Shown here: positions 1 through 7,216 of the stretch, in pieces
Layout of the letters: every line of letters starts with the position of its first letter
How positions within the stretch are numbered: position 1 is the stretch's first letter
Assembly (NCBI GenBank): GCA_022425465.1
Contig: JAKMFK010000157.1
Coordinates: forward strand, 1 to 10,272
Source of the DNA: Bacteroidia bacterium
GTDB taxonomy: Bacteria > Bacteroidota > Bacteroidia > NS11-12g > UBA9320
Direction: 5' to 3'
Length of the DNA stretch: 10,272 nucleotides
Position numbers and translations under genes: made by a program
Notes under the pieces: model-generated
The model's input: the letters and a program-made list of their open reading frames with translations, nothing else
The model's database searches: none
What the model was told of the DNA's origin: nothing

Positions 1-2652
1 TATAAAGAAAGACAAGATATAAAAGTGATTTCTGATGAATTTGAATTGAGTGTTTCAGGAGATTACTTCCCAAGTGAGTTGCCATTAATTGCTCAAAAAC
101 TAATTCAAAGAATTGATCAAAAAGATCAATTATCAATCGACTCCAATATCTTATCTAGGGATATAGATCTAACACTGAAGGTTAGTAAAAATAGTCCAAT
201 TATCTCTCAATTCGTTGACAATTTATCCTTAGAAAGTGGTTTTTTCTCATTGAATTATAACATTGAAACAGAAAATATTTCAAGTAACCATAATATAGTT
301 GGCCTTCGTTTCGAGAATATCTCTGCACCTCATATTATAGCCAATATTCAGAATGAACAGGATTCTAAAGCCTTAAATTTTAATATTTCTACTGGAGGCA
401 TATTACAAAATGATAGTAGTTTATTTGATCTCTTTGAGTTAAAAGGGTCGCTCCAGAAGAATGTTATTCAATTTAGCAATCTTTCAAAAAAAGGCAATAG
501 TCTTGATATCAATATCAAAGGTCGAGCCCTATTTAACCAAGACAGTATTAAAATCTATTTTGATCAATCAAAAGTTCAAATAGAACAAAAACCATGGGTA
601 TTAAAGCCTGTAAATACTCCTAATATTGTCCTACATGATGGGATTACTGAATTCCTCTATTTTGACTTTAGGCATGCAGATGAAATCCTGTTTATAGATG
701 CTTCAATGGGAGAAAAGTCCAATAAAGCCAATGCAATCATATCAAACTTTAAGCTTGAAAACATTAATCCTTTTATCGCTGGATATGATTTGAGATTTCA
801 TGGTCTAGTAAACGGCTATGTTGATGTGTCTGATCGAGAGGGATTCCCTATAATTGAGACAAATCTATCTATTAATCAACTTCAGATGGATAATGACATC
901 CTTGGCGATCTTGAGATAACTAGTGAAAATGCAAATGGACTTGCAGTAAAAATTGATGGAAATATATCCAATGGCATTCTTAATCAAATGAAAATCAAAG
1001 GGGATATTGATTTTGAAAACAAAAAATCCCCCTTAAACCTCAAACTAAAAACTCAAAAGAGCAACATTAAACCATTTGAAAAATACTTGGCCGGGCTTAT
1101 GTCTAATGTATCGGGATACAGCACAACAGATATCTCCATAACAGGTCCACTAAAATCACCAAAACTAGATGGTACAATGTACCTTGATAGTTTGAGTTTT
1201 ATGATGGACTACCTCCAGACTAATTATACAGCTGATGCCACCGTAAAAATTGGCTACTCCTCTTTCCGCATTTCTGAGGCAAACATATCAGATCGATTTG
1301 GTCAAAAGGGGTCGATATCCGGGGATGTGAATCATCATAATTTCCATGATTTCAAATTAGACTTAACTATTGATGATCTTGAAAATTTTGAGATTATGAA
1401 TACCACTCGAAGTAATAATAATCTATTTTATGGGAGTGCATTTATGGATGGTTCTGCAAAAATTTCTGGTCCAATTGATGATATTTTTATTCAAGTAAAT
1501 GCTAAAAGTAGAAAAGGTACAGTAATAGAAATCCCATTGGATGACATGGAATCTGACCACACACTCAGCTATGTCAAATTTGTTGATTTAAAGAAAAAGG
1601 GGCAAAAAGAGAAGACATCCAAAACAGCTACGGGTATTCAAATGGACTTCAATTTTGAAGTAACAAATGATGCTGAAGTAAAACTCATTTTTGATGAACT
1701 CTTAGGAGATAAAATTGAGGCTTCTAGTCATGGTAATCTAAGAATGGAAATTAACACATTTGGTGACTTCAATATGTATGGGGGACTTACCATTGATAAG
1801 GGAAACTACCTATTTACTGCTTTTGATCTTATCAATAAATTCTTTGTTGTTAATCCTGGAGGCTCACTGCGATGGGATGGGAACCCATACAATGCTAAAA
1901 TAGATCTAGAAGCTATAAAACGAGAATATCCTACCCCCTTACCACTTTTAACAGGCTCATTATCGTCGTCTGAGGATAGTGCACTTTTTCAAACTGCTAT
2001 CCCCGCTGATTGTTATCTGAAATTGGAAGGATTATTATTTAATCCTGAAGTGACCTTTGACCTTGGGTTCCCCTCGCAAACCAATCTTAATACAAATACA
2101 AATAGCACTCTAAATACAATCATTAATCGAATCAGACTAGACCAAGAAGAACTTAATCGTCAAGTATTTGCATTACTTGTTTTAGGGACATTTATACCCC
2201 CCAGTTTTGCCAATAATTCCAATCCTGAATTATCTGTTGGAGCGGTAAATACTGGGATCAATAGCTTTAGCGACTTTGCCTCGAGCCAAATCAATAACTG
2301 GCTGGGTCAATTAGACACTCGATTTCAATTAGGTGTTGATTATCAAACATCATATCAGCAAAAAGCAGAATTAATTCTATCGCTACGTCGAAAATTTCTC
2401 AATGATCGTTTAGAGTTATCCTATTCTACAGATGCTGCTGCTCAAGGTTCTATACCGTACGATATTAGCGTAAAATATACGATTGGAGATGATGGAAATC
2501 TAAAACTTCAAGGTTTCCAAAAACAAGCAAATGACCCTACGATTGGAAGTATTACAAATGTTCGTACAACTGGAGTTGGTCTTTTCTATCGCTACCAATT
2601 CGACAAATTCAGATTACGTAGAAGAGAGAAAAAATCAACTGCTAATCCGTGA
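1..2652 (+). CDS. tamB: Translocation/assembly module TamB, C-terminal part (5' end cut by window)
   Basis: TamB is a large inner-membrane-anchored periplasmic protein of the AsmA/VPS13-like (DUF490) group. With an Omp85 partner it serves outer-membrane biogenesis, and in recent models it carries phospholipids between membranes. The frame is open to base 1, with eight codons before the GTG at 25, so the real start is upstream and about 880 C-terminal residues are seen. The protein is almost entirely beta-strand with many short Asn/Asp/Ser/Ile-rich repeats. The family's hallmark C-terminal block is clear: a G-N-Y-L-F strand followed by NPGGSLRWDGNPYNAKIDLEA (about 1800-1910), then LFNPEVTFDLGFP (about 2034-2072), the NRQVFALLVLGTFIPPS segment (about 2155-2206), and a terminal GVGLFYRYQFDKF strand (about 2572-2610). 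Full Bacteroidota homologues usually exceed 1,400 residues, so a sizeable N-terminal part is missing. The gene ends in TGA directly against the stop codon of the convergent lipoprotein gene. The family call is firm; the exact substrate is unknown. Confidence 0.93.
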   Translation, partial: YKERQDIKVISDEFELSVSGDYFPSELPLIAQKLIQRIDQKDQLSIDSNILSRDIDLTLKVSKNSPIISQFVDNLSLESGFFSLNYNIETENISSNHNIVGLRFENISAPHIIANIQNEQDSKALNFNISTGGILQNDSSLFDLFELKGSLQKNVIQFSNLSKKGNSLDINIKGRALFNQDSIKIYFDQSKVQIEQKPWVLKPVNTPNIVLHDGITEFLYFDFRHADEILFIDASMGEKSNKANAIISNFKLENINPFIAGYDLRFHGLVNGYVDVSDREGFPIIETNLSINQLQMDNDILGDLEITSENANGLAVKIDGNISNGILNQMKIKGDIDFENKKSPLNLKLKTQKSNIKPFEKYLAGLMSNVSGYSTTDISITGPLKSPKLDGTMYLDSLSFMMDYLQTNYTADATVKIGYSSFRISEANISDRFGQKGSISGDVNHHNFHDFKLDLTIDDLENFEIMNTTRSNNNLFYGSAFMDGSAKISGPIDDIFIQVNAKSRKGTVIEIPLDDMESDHTLSYVKFVDLKKKGQKEKTSKTATGIQMDFNFEVTNDAEVKLIFDELLGDKIEASSHGNLRMEINTFGDFNMYGGLTIDKGNYLFTAFDLINKFFVVNPGGSLRWDGNPYNAKIDLEAIKREYPTPLPLLTGSLSSSEDSALFQTAIPADCYLKLEGLLFNPEVTFDLGFPSQTNLNTNTNSTLNTIINRIRLDQEELNRQVFALLVLGTFIPPSFANNSNPELSVGAVNTGINSFSDFASSQINNWLGQLDTRFQLGVDYQTSYQQKAELILSLRRKFLNDRLELSYSTDAAAQGSIPYDISVKYTIGDDGNLKLQGFQKQANDPTIGSITNVRTTGVGLFYRYQFDKFRLRRREKKSTANP

Positions 2653-3855
2653 TTACTGGAAATCTGTAGTCAGCTTAAATCGAAGAATCCTTCCATTACC
2701 CGTATCGCAAACCCATAATATTCTGTTTTTGTATGCAAGAGAAGAAGGAGCATTAAATTGGGTAAGTCCATCGCCTCTACCACCAAAACTAGCCATTTGA
2801 TACTTACTCGTAGCTGAACCAACAGGTGGTTTTACCCCCTCTAAACCTGTAACAGTAAACTGATAAAGCGAATCTTTTAGTTGATCTAAAACGAATATGA
2901 AATTTGTACCATCGCCAGTGACAAGTGTAGATACCGGTTTTGAGAACTTTTCAGAAGTTGTTAAACTACCATCTGCAATCGTTGTATCTGCTTCAAAAAG
3001 TATCCGAGGCTCATAGCTCGCTCCAAAATCGGTCTCAATGTAATCAATTACTTGTACTTTTATTGAGGTATTATCTGAAAACGATGTAAATACAAAATGA
3101 TCAGGTCCACCAGCAGAGATTTGCGGAGGTTGAACAAAGCTTGAAATACCCATCGGGCTTTTGAAAAAATCTCGAAAAAAGCCATTAGGTGTATTGACAA
3201 CAACTGGTGTGATATAGGTTCCATCCTCATCAAACAATAAAATGGCGTCATCAGGTCCTCCAAATTTTTGGGGATTATTATCAATCCCTGATCGAGTCAC
3301 ATAAAAACGATTATCTTCAAGAACTGCTATTTTGTTAAACTGTACTTTGTCGTCACTACCCGAAAAAGTAGTTTTAAAATAGAGTGGATGAGCAATAGTA
3401 TCTACTACACGAGCATATTCTATCCCAAATTCATTCCCATCACCATGCATATCAATTCGATAAATACAGGTCACATCTCTTGTAATTCCTCCTACTGTTC
3501 TTTGACTTGTCCCAATTGCTAATAAATCTAATTTTCTATTTTGAGCTATGGATTTAACCCCATTCAATTGAAATCTACCCAGCTCTCTTCCACTCTCATC
3601 CAAGGATATTATCTCTTCTGATGTCCCATCTACAACATAGATTAACTCATCAAAACCAGCAATGATATCAATCGGATTTTGATATTTCTTAATTACAGGC
3701 TCAACAGGTACATAGGCCACTTCTCTTGGTAGGTACTCTGGAATCTCAATAAAATCCAAATCTGTTTTTTTGCCAAAAAAACCATCACAACCAACTATAA
3801 ATAGGATACTTAATACCCAAAAATAATTTTTATGTAAATAATTAATTTGAATCAT
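2653..3855 (-). CDS. Beta-propeller (NHL-repeat-like) lipoprotein
   Basis: This is a 400-residue exported lipoprotein. The N-terminus (MIQINYLHKNYFWVLSILFIVGC) has a hydrophobic stretch ending in a lipobox, with the lipidated Cys at residue 23. The mature part is beta-rich with repeated strand patterns such as IDIIAGFDELIYVVDGTSEE near the N-terminus. The last 50 residues form a textbook NHL blade: GGRGDGLTQFNAPSSLAY followed by LWVCDTGNGRILRF. NHL propellers usually bind proteins or ligands and have no catalytic signature; none is seen here. The ATG at 3855 overlaps the stop of the upstream PorV/PorQ-like gene in ATGA (3852-3855), which implies one operon and translational coupling. The two products may therefore act together at the outer membrane, which is inference. 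The TAA stop abuts the tamB stop codon with no gap. The specific function is not recognisable. Confidence 0.85.
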   Translation of the reverse strand: MIQINYLHKNYFWVLSILFIVGCDGFFGKKTDLDFIEIPEYLPREVAYVPVEPVIKKYQNPIDIIAGFDELIYVVDGTSEEIISLDESGRELGRFQLNGVKSIAQNRKLDLLAIGTSQRTVGGITRDVTCIYRIDMHGDGNEFGIEYARVVDTIAHPLYFKTTFSGSDDKVQFNKIAVLEDNRFYVTRSGIDNNPQKFGGPDDAILLFDEDGTYITPVVVNTPNGFFRDFFKSPMGISSFVQPPQISAGGPDHFVFTSFSDNTSIKVQVIDYIETDFGASYEPRILFEADTTIADGSLTTSEKFSKPVSTLVTGDGTNFIFVLDQLKDSLYQFTVTGLEGVKPPVGSATSKYQMASFGGRGDGLTQFNAPSSLAYKNRILWVCDTGNGRILRFKLTTDFQ

Positions 3856-4847
3856 CGTTGGTCTTTGTTAAAAGGGATAGATAAACCAACCAGGTGTTGT
3901 ACTCCCATCCGATTGGTTGGATTAACTGCATAGTCAATGTATAGAGGATGTACTCCTAATCGTGTTTTAATTCCAATGCCTGCAGTAGGATAGTTTTGAC
4001 CCTGCACACTTAATTTATATCCCAGTCTTGTGAACAGTAGGTCTCTGAAACTCAACTCGCCTCCCAAACGAATATTTTCTGCATTATCACTAGGGTGATT
4101 AAGCTCGGCAGAAGCAACTAATTTTTTAGATTTACTTTCATACGGAACAAATGAAAATCCCATTTTGAAAATACTAGGTGTGGTATATTTATTCAAAACA
4201 ACATCGGTTCTATTAAAGGTCGTCTCCAAATCAGAACCAATCATTTGAGAATTCCCTCCAAAGTTTTTAACCACCACAGCAAATGTTAAATCCTTGAAAT
4301 CTGTTGTATATAAAAACCCAATATCCGCAGTCACTGTATGATTTGTATAGGAGGAAATACCTTCATAGATATATTTAATGCCTATTCCTATACTGAAATT
4401 TTCAGACAACTTTCTAGAATAAATCATTCCTAATGCGGTATTATTTGCATAAAATAACTGTCCAGTGCCATTGGGTTCAAATTCAGTCCTGACCTCCATA
4501 GCTCCCGCATTTAGACTATTGACATTAAATCCAATAACTGACCCGTCATCTAACTTAAAACCTGAAGCTAAAAAACTTTGATGAATTCCCGCACCTACGG
4601 ACAAGTTACTCAATGCAATTCCAGAACTACTTATCTGAACTAGTGCTGCAGGATTATTCTCACTACTATAAAGATTTCCCATATTAGCAATGCTTGCACT
4701 TGCCATTGCAAAAGAAATAGGGCTCAAATCATTCTTTAAAAAACTCAACGCAGACAATCCTGCTCGTTGACCACCAAAATTGGGAAGCAATTGAGCTTGA
4801 CTCAATAACGAGGATAAACTTAAAAATAGTAATAGACCCTTTTTCAA
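3852..4847 (-). CDS. PorV/PorQ-family outer-membrane beta-barrel protein
   Basis: This 331-residue protein belongs to the FadL-like PorV/PorQ family of Bacteroidota outer-membrane barrels. Some members (PorV, PorQ) are T9SS parts that shuttle or anchor secreted cargo; many others are uncharacterised. A signal peptide (MKKGLLLFLSLSSLLSQAQ) leads into the family's N-terminal block, GLSALSFLKNDLSPISFAMA, followed by SSENNPAAL, the counterpart of the usual 'NPA' element. Alternating aromatic/hydrophobic strands ending in Ile/Phe run to the C-terminus. No ATG fits: the start used is TTG at 4845-4847, chosen because it gives a complete signal peptide. The adjacent upstream ATT is the only near alternative, and the next in-frame Met lies well inside the mature protein. 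It is first in an operon with the propeller lipoprotein (4-base overlap). True PorV and PorQ cannot be told from generic paralogues by reading alone. Confidence 0.8.
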   Translation of the reverse strand: MKKGLLLFLSLSSLLSQAQLLPNFGGQRAGLSALSFLKNDLSPISFAMASASIANMGNLYSSENNPAALVQISSSGIALSNLSVGAGIHQSFLASGFKLDDGSVIGFNVNSLNAGAMEVRTEFEPNGTGQLFYANNTALGMIYSRKLSENFSIGIGIKYIYEGISSYTNHTVTADIGFLYTTDFKDLTFAVVVKNFGGNSQMIGSDLETTFNRTDVVLNKYTTPSIFKMGFSFVPYESKSKKLVASAELNHPSDNAENIRLGGELSFRDLLFTRLGYKLSVQGQNYPTAGIGIKTRLGVHPLYIDYAVNPTNRMGVQHLVGLSIPFNKDQR

Positions 4848-4921
4848 AATACAATACGAAAATACGACTTGATTAACAGAAAAATAGCATCAATACCTTA
4901 TCAAGTTAACATATGATTTAT

Positions 4922-4929
4922 TATATTTG
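4922..4929 (+). promoter_or_regulatory. Bacteroidota -7 element TATATTTG upstream of the T9SS cargo gene
   Basis: TATATTTG is an exact match to TAnnTTTG, the -7 box of the Bacteroidota primary sigma factor. It ends 20 bases before the ATG at 4950, which would give a leader of roughly 15 bases. No good -33 TTG lies at the expected 17-23 base spacing; the nearest is TTA at 4898-4900. The match could be chance in such AT-rich sequence. If real, the interrupted gene still has its promoter. Confidence 0.45.
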
Positions 4930-4949
4930 AGTTATTAAACTCTATTTTT

Positions 4950-5942
4950 ATGAAAACACTATTTTTTATCCCACTAGTAATTTTTTCAACTAGTTTTAGT
5001 GCTTAATATTATACCTTAGATGCTTCAACCGATTTATATGAGAATTTAGACAAATCTAAACCCCTCAATGATAGTATGACATGGCAGAACCCTCACTACG
5101 ATATTCCAATTGGATTTGACTTTTCCCTATATGACAAGACGATCAAAAAAATTATTCTTAACGGATTTGGATGGGGTGGTTCATTAACTTCAAGTACAAA
5201 AGGGATTTATACTTTATTGATTGCTTATGGATCAGACCTTGTAGATCGAGGATACAACATGATTAGTGATACCATTACTCCAGAATCTAAATCTAATATT
5301 TCATACCAATTAGACAGTATAAACAATAGAAAAATCTTAAAAATTCAATGGGAAAATGCCGGATTCTACCATGAATTAGCTGATGACAGTATATCATCTG
5401 ATTATATTAATTTTCAGCTATGGCTTTATGAACGATCAAACGATATAGAATGGCACTTTGGCCCTAGTCGTATCTCAAAACCAAACCTATGTTACAACAA
5501 CTACTCGGGTACTTATATTGCTCTTTTCCCGATGTTTGATCATGGTATAAATGCTGTTTTAGGAAAGGGATATGTTCTTACTGGCGACCCCACAAATCCT
5601 GAAGTTCTGTGGGTTGATAATCAAAACCCTTATCATATTAATGGTACTATTCCAAACGGAACAATCTACCGCTTCAGTAGACAAAGTATTGGTGTAGACA
5701 ATCTAAACGCCTCTGAAATTTTACTATCCCCTAATCCAGTTAGAGAATCTTTCTCCATTATATCAAATAACAACACTCAAGAAATTGAAAAAATAATAAT
5801 TTACAACTCACAAGGTCAAGTAATAAACGAAGTAAATTACCCAGAAAGTACAGTTGATGTTAGTAATTTAATTCGAGGTATCTATTGGTTAAAAGTAATT
5901 ACAGAAAAAGAATTGTTTTTAAAGAAAATAGTAAAGGAATAA
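4950..5942 (+). pseudogene. T9SS-sorted secreted protein gene interrupted by an in-frame stop after the signal peptide
   Basis: The frame starting at ATG 4950 encodes a classic signal peptide, MKTLFFIPLVIFSTSFSA, then reads TAA at 5004-5006. It continues in the same frame, with no further lesion, as YYTLDASTDLYENLDKS and on to the stop at 5940-5942. With a residue in place of the TAA the protein would be 330 residues. The last 75 or so residues are a T9SS type A sorting domain: ILLSPNPV near the start, a central IIIYNSQGQVI strand, LIRGIYWLKV, and a final Lys-rich KKIVKE. The middle (IPIGFDFSLYD, YGSDLVDRGYN, FQLWLYERSNDIEWHFGP, NGTIPNGTIYRF) resembles a beta-sandwich region common in Bacteroidota secreted proteins, with no known activity. 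CAA to TAA (Gln to stop) is the simplest origin, and Gln is usual just after such signal peptides. An ATG at 5076 could restart translation, but that 288-residue product would lack a signal peptide, making its sorting domain useless. A sequencing error cannot be excluded. Confidence 0.8.
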
Positions 5943-5978
5943 CATGCTATAGACTAATTGCTAATACTCCTTTTCTAT
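5928..5978. repeat. Imperfect inverted repeat spanning the convergent gene ends (possible weak bidirectional terminator)
   Basis: The arms 5928-5941 and 5965-5978 pair at 12 of 14 positions, with mismatches at 5932/5974 and 5939/5967, around a 23-base loop. They lie across the stop codons of the T9SS cargo gene and the minus-strand carboxypeptidase-regulatory-like gene. Both arms are mainly C-terminal coding sequence (KIVKE and IEKEY), so the symmetry may simply reflect similar Lys/Glu codons. The pairing is AT-rich and the loop long, so terminator function is only a possibility. Confidence 0.25.
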
Positions 5979-6713
5979 AAATTCAGTTCTACATCTTAAG
6001 ATTTCATAGTATAGAGTCAATTCATCAACCATTTCAATAAAACTAGGATGAAAACTACAAAAAGCTTTGAATCTTGCTAACTCCTCGTTCTCAAAACTTG
6101 TGAGCGTTGACACTACAAAATCATCAAACTTTTTACCGTTTTCTTTACGTTGCTTGTCCTTAGCCAATAGCATGGCATACTCTCTACGCTCTCTTCCAGA
6201 CTTACTAAAACGATCATATAAATAAGTAATTGGGCTCCCCAAAACAGCCCCCCCTTGAGCAGACCTATCCAATCCTATAAGTTCTTTTTTCATCTCAATA
6301 ATTCGAAGTTTTTCACGCACTTTATCTGCATCTGACTTTCCCAAATCATTAACCACAAACTTACGATCAAACAAAGATCGTTCCCCTAAAATTGAAAACT
6401 TAACTTCCCTCAAGTCGTAAGTTCTTGGTTGTAGATAAAATACCAAATCTTTTCTACCAACAAACTCAGAAGGGAGTATTCTTAGCGTATCGTATACCAA
6501 ATGCGAAATAGTAATCTCTGAATCTGGGTCATAAGCAATGGTGACTAAACCGTCTACATTAGTCAATAATGACTCTCCATTGCTATTGGTTACCTTGGCG
6601 TATAATACAGGCTCCCCGTTTACTAAAGATTTAAATGTAGCTGAGAATTGACTGGATTGGGAATACCCCCGTCCATACACCAAAATCATGAATAAAATTA
6701 ATATGTGTCTCAA
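5961..6713 (-). CDS. Exported carboxypeptidase-regulatory-like domain protein
   Basis: This is a 250-residue exported protein. A signal peptide, MRHILILFMILVYGRGYSQ, is followed by a carboxypeptidase regulatory-like (transthyretin-type) beta-sandwich at about residues 23-95. It contains GEPVLYAKVTNSNGESLLTN, a DGLVTIAYDPDSEITISHLVYDT run, and FYLQPRTYDLREV. The second half is charged and largely helical, with GSPITYLYDRFSKSGRERRE, a pattern I associate with a recurring Bacteroidota family of unknown role. The start used is TTG at 6711-6713. The only nearby ATG, at 6687-6689, would leave an 11-residue leader too short for export. It converges on the T9SS cargo gene with 18 bases between stops and is divergent from the cupin gene (59 bases). 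No catalytic motif is visible; such domains typically serve in folding, protein binding or as an N-terminal adaptor. Confidence 0.78.
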   Translation of the reverse strand: MRHILILFMILVYGRGYSQSSQFSATFKSLVNGEPVLYAKVTNSNGESLLTNVDGLVTIAYDPDSEITISHLVYDTLRILPSEFVGRKDLVFYLQPRTYDLREVKFSILGERSLFDRKFVVNDLGKSDADKVREKLRIIEMKKELIGLDRSAQGGAVLGSPITYLYDRFSKSGRERREYAMLLAKDKQRKENGKKFDDFVVSTLTSFENEELARFKAFCSFHPSFIEMVDELTLYYEILRCRTEFIEKEY

Positions 6714-6758
6714 ACTATATTCAGCCCTTGAACGTACAAATCAAGTAAATAGTTGCTT

Positions 6759-6766
6759 TACTTTTG
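6759..6766 (+). promoter_or_regulatory. Bacteroidota -7 element TACTTTTG for the cupin gene
   Basis: TACTTTTG matches TAnnTTTG exactly and sits in the 59-base divergent gap. It ends only 6 bases before the ATG at 6773, so transcription from it would start at or within a few bases of the start codon, giving a leaderless or nearly leaderless mRNA. No -33 TTG is found at the usual spacing; the closest upstream TTG, at 6728-6730, is too far. Confidence 0.5.
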
Positions 6767-6772
6767 TAATAA

Positions 6773-7171
6773 ATGATAAGATTTATAATAATTATGAGTA
6801 TGCTAATAAGCTGTTCAAATATTCATGGTCAAAAAGTAGATGTAAAAAAACTTACACCCAGTCCTGAAAACTATGATAATATTCACATCCAAAAGATAGC
6901 TGAAGACACCTTCCAAAGCAGCTATGTTATATGGGTTAAGGAACAAGTAAAATCCCACTATCATGACCACCACTCAGAGTACATTCATGTTTTGGATGGG
7001 AGAGCAATCATGAGACTTGACTCATCAAATTTTACTATTCAAAAGGGAGATGTCATCTTCATACCTCAAAAAAGTATTCACGCTGTAAAAACCCTTTCTA
7101 AAAAACCCCTAAAGGTGATTTCAATTCAAACTCCTCTTTTTGATGGTGATCGGGTTTGGATAGAAGAATGA
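6773..7171 (+). CDS. Small exported cupin-domain protein (probable lipoprotein)
   Basis: This 132-residue protein is a single small beta-barrel cupin behind an export signal. The N-terminus (MIRFIIIMSMLISCSNIHGQ) carries a plausible lipobox, L-I-S-C with Cys at 14; signal peptidase I cleavage after HGQ is the alternative. Cupin motif 1 is visible as H62-x-H64-x4-E69-x6-G76. Motif 2 is G92-x5-P98-x4-H103, with Lys where the usual Gly follows P-x. Together these supply the normal metal-binding set His62, His64, Glu69 and His103, with two extra His at 66 and 67. The reaction or ligand cannot be read from the sequence; exported single-domain cupins include sugar binders, dioxygenase-like enzymes and sensors. 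The gene has its own -7 element and stands between a divergent exported protein gene and uvrC, 45 bases downstream. Link to either neighbour is not evident. Confidence 0.85.
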   Translation: MIRFIIIMSMLISCSNIHGQKVDVKKLTPSPENYDNIHIQKIAEDTFQSSYVIWVKEQVKSHYHDHHSEYIHVLDGRAIMRLDSSNFTIQKGDVIFIPQKSIHAVKTLSKKPLKVISIQTPLFDGDRVWIEE

Positions 7172-7203
7172 AGCATATACACCACACACACATAGAATAT
7201 TAA

Positions 7204-7211
7204 TACCTTTG
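7204..7211 (+). promoter_or_regulatory. Bacteroidota -7 element TACCTTTG for uvrC
   Basis: TACCTTTG is an exact TAnnTTTG match in the 45-base gap between the cupin and uvrC. It ends 5 bases before the GTG at 7217, which again predicts a leaderless or nearly leaderless transcript. No -33 TTG is seen at standard spacing. It would drive uvrC and the overlapping pabB gene together. Confidence 0.5.
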
Positions 7212-7216
7212 CTAAA

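Noticed and set aside
2531..2800. Plus-strand open frame across the tamB / lipoprotein junction
   Set aside because: It overlaps two well-supported genes in other frames, has no domain signature and shows low-complexity shadow composition.
4848..4949. Promoter for the minus-strand PorV/PorQ-like operon
   Set aside because: The best candidate, TATTTTTC (minus strand, 4886-4879), has one mismatch to TAnnTTTG and its nearest TTG is only 15 bases upstream, so it is too weak to list as a feature.
5004..5006. Genetic-code reassignment of TAA
   Set aside because: uvrC, pabB and the propeller lipoprotein gene all end at TAA in the expected place and have no internal TAA.
5076..5942. Treating ATG 5076 as the true start of an intact 288-residue gene
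   Set aside because: The frame is continuous upstream to a perfect signal peptide at 4950, broken only by one TAA. A T9SS cargo protein without a signal peptide could not reach its secretion machinery.
6714..6772. Operator or inverted repeat shared by the divergent genes
   Set aside because: No convincing palindrome or direct repeat was seen in the 59-base gap beyond the -7 element of the cupin gene.
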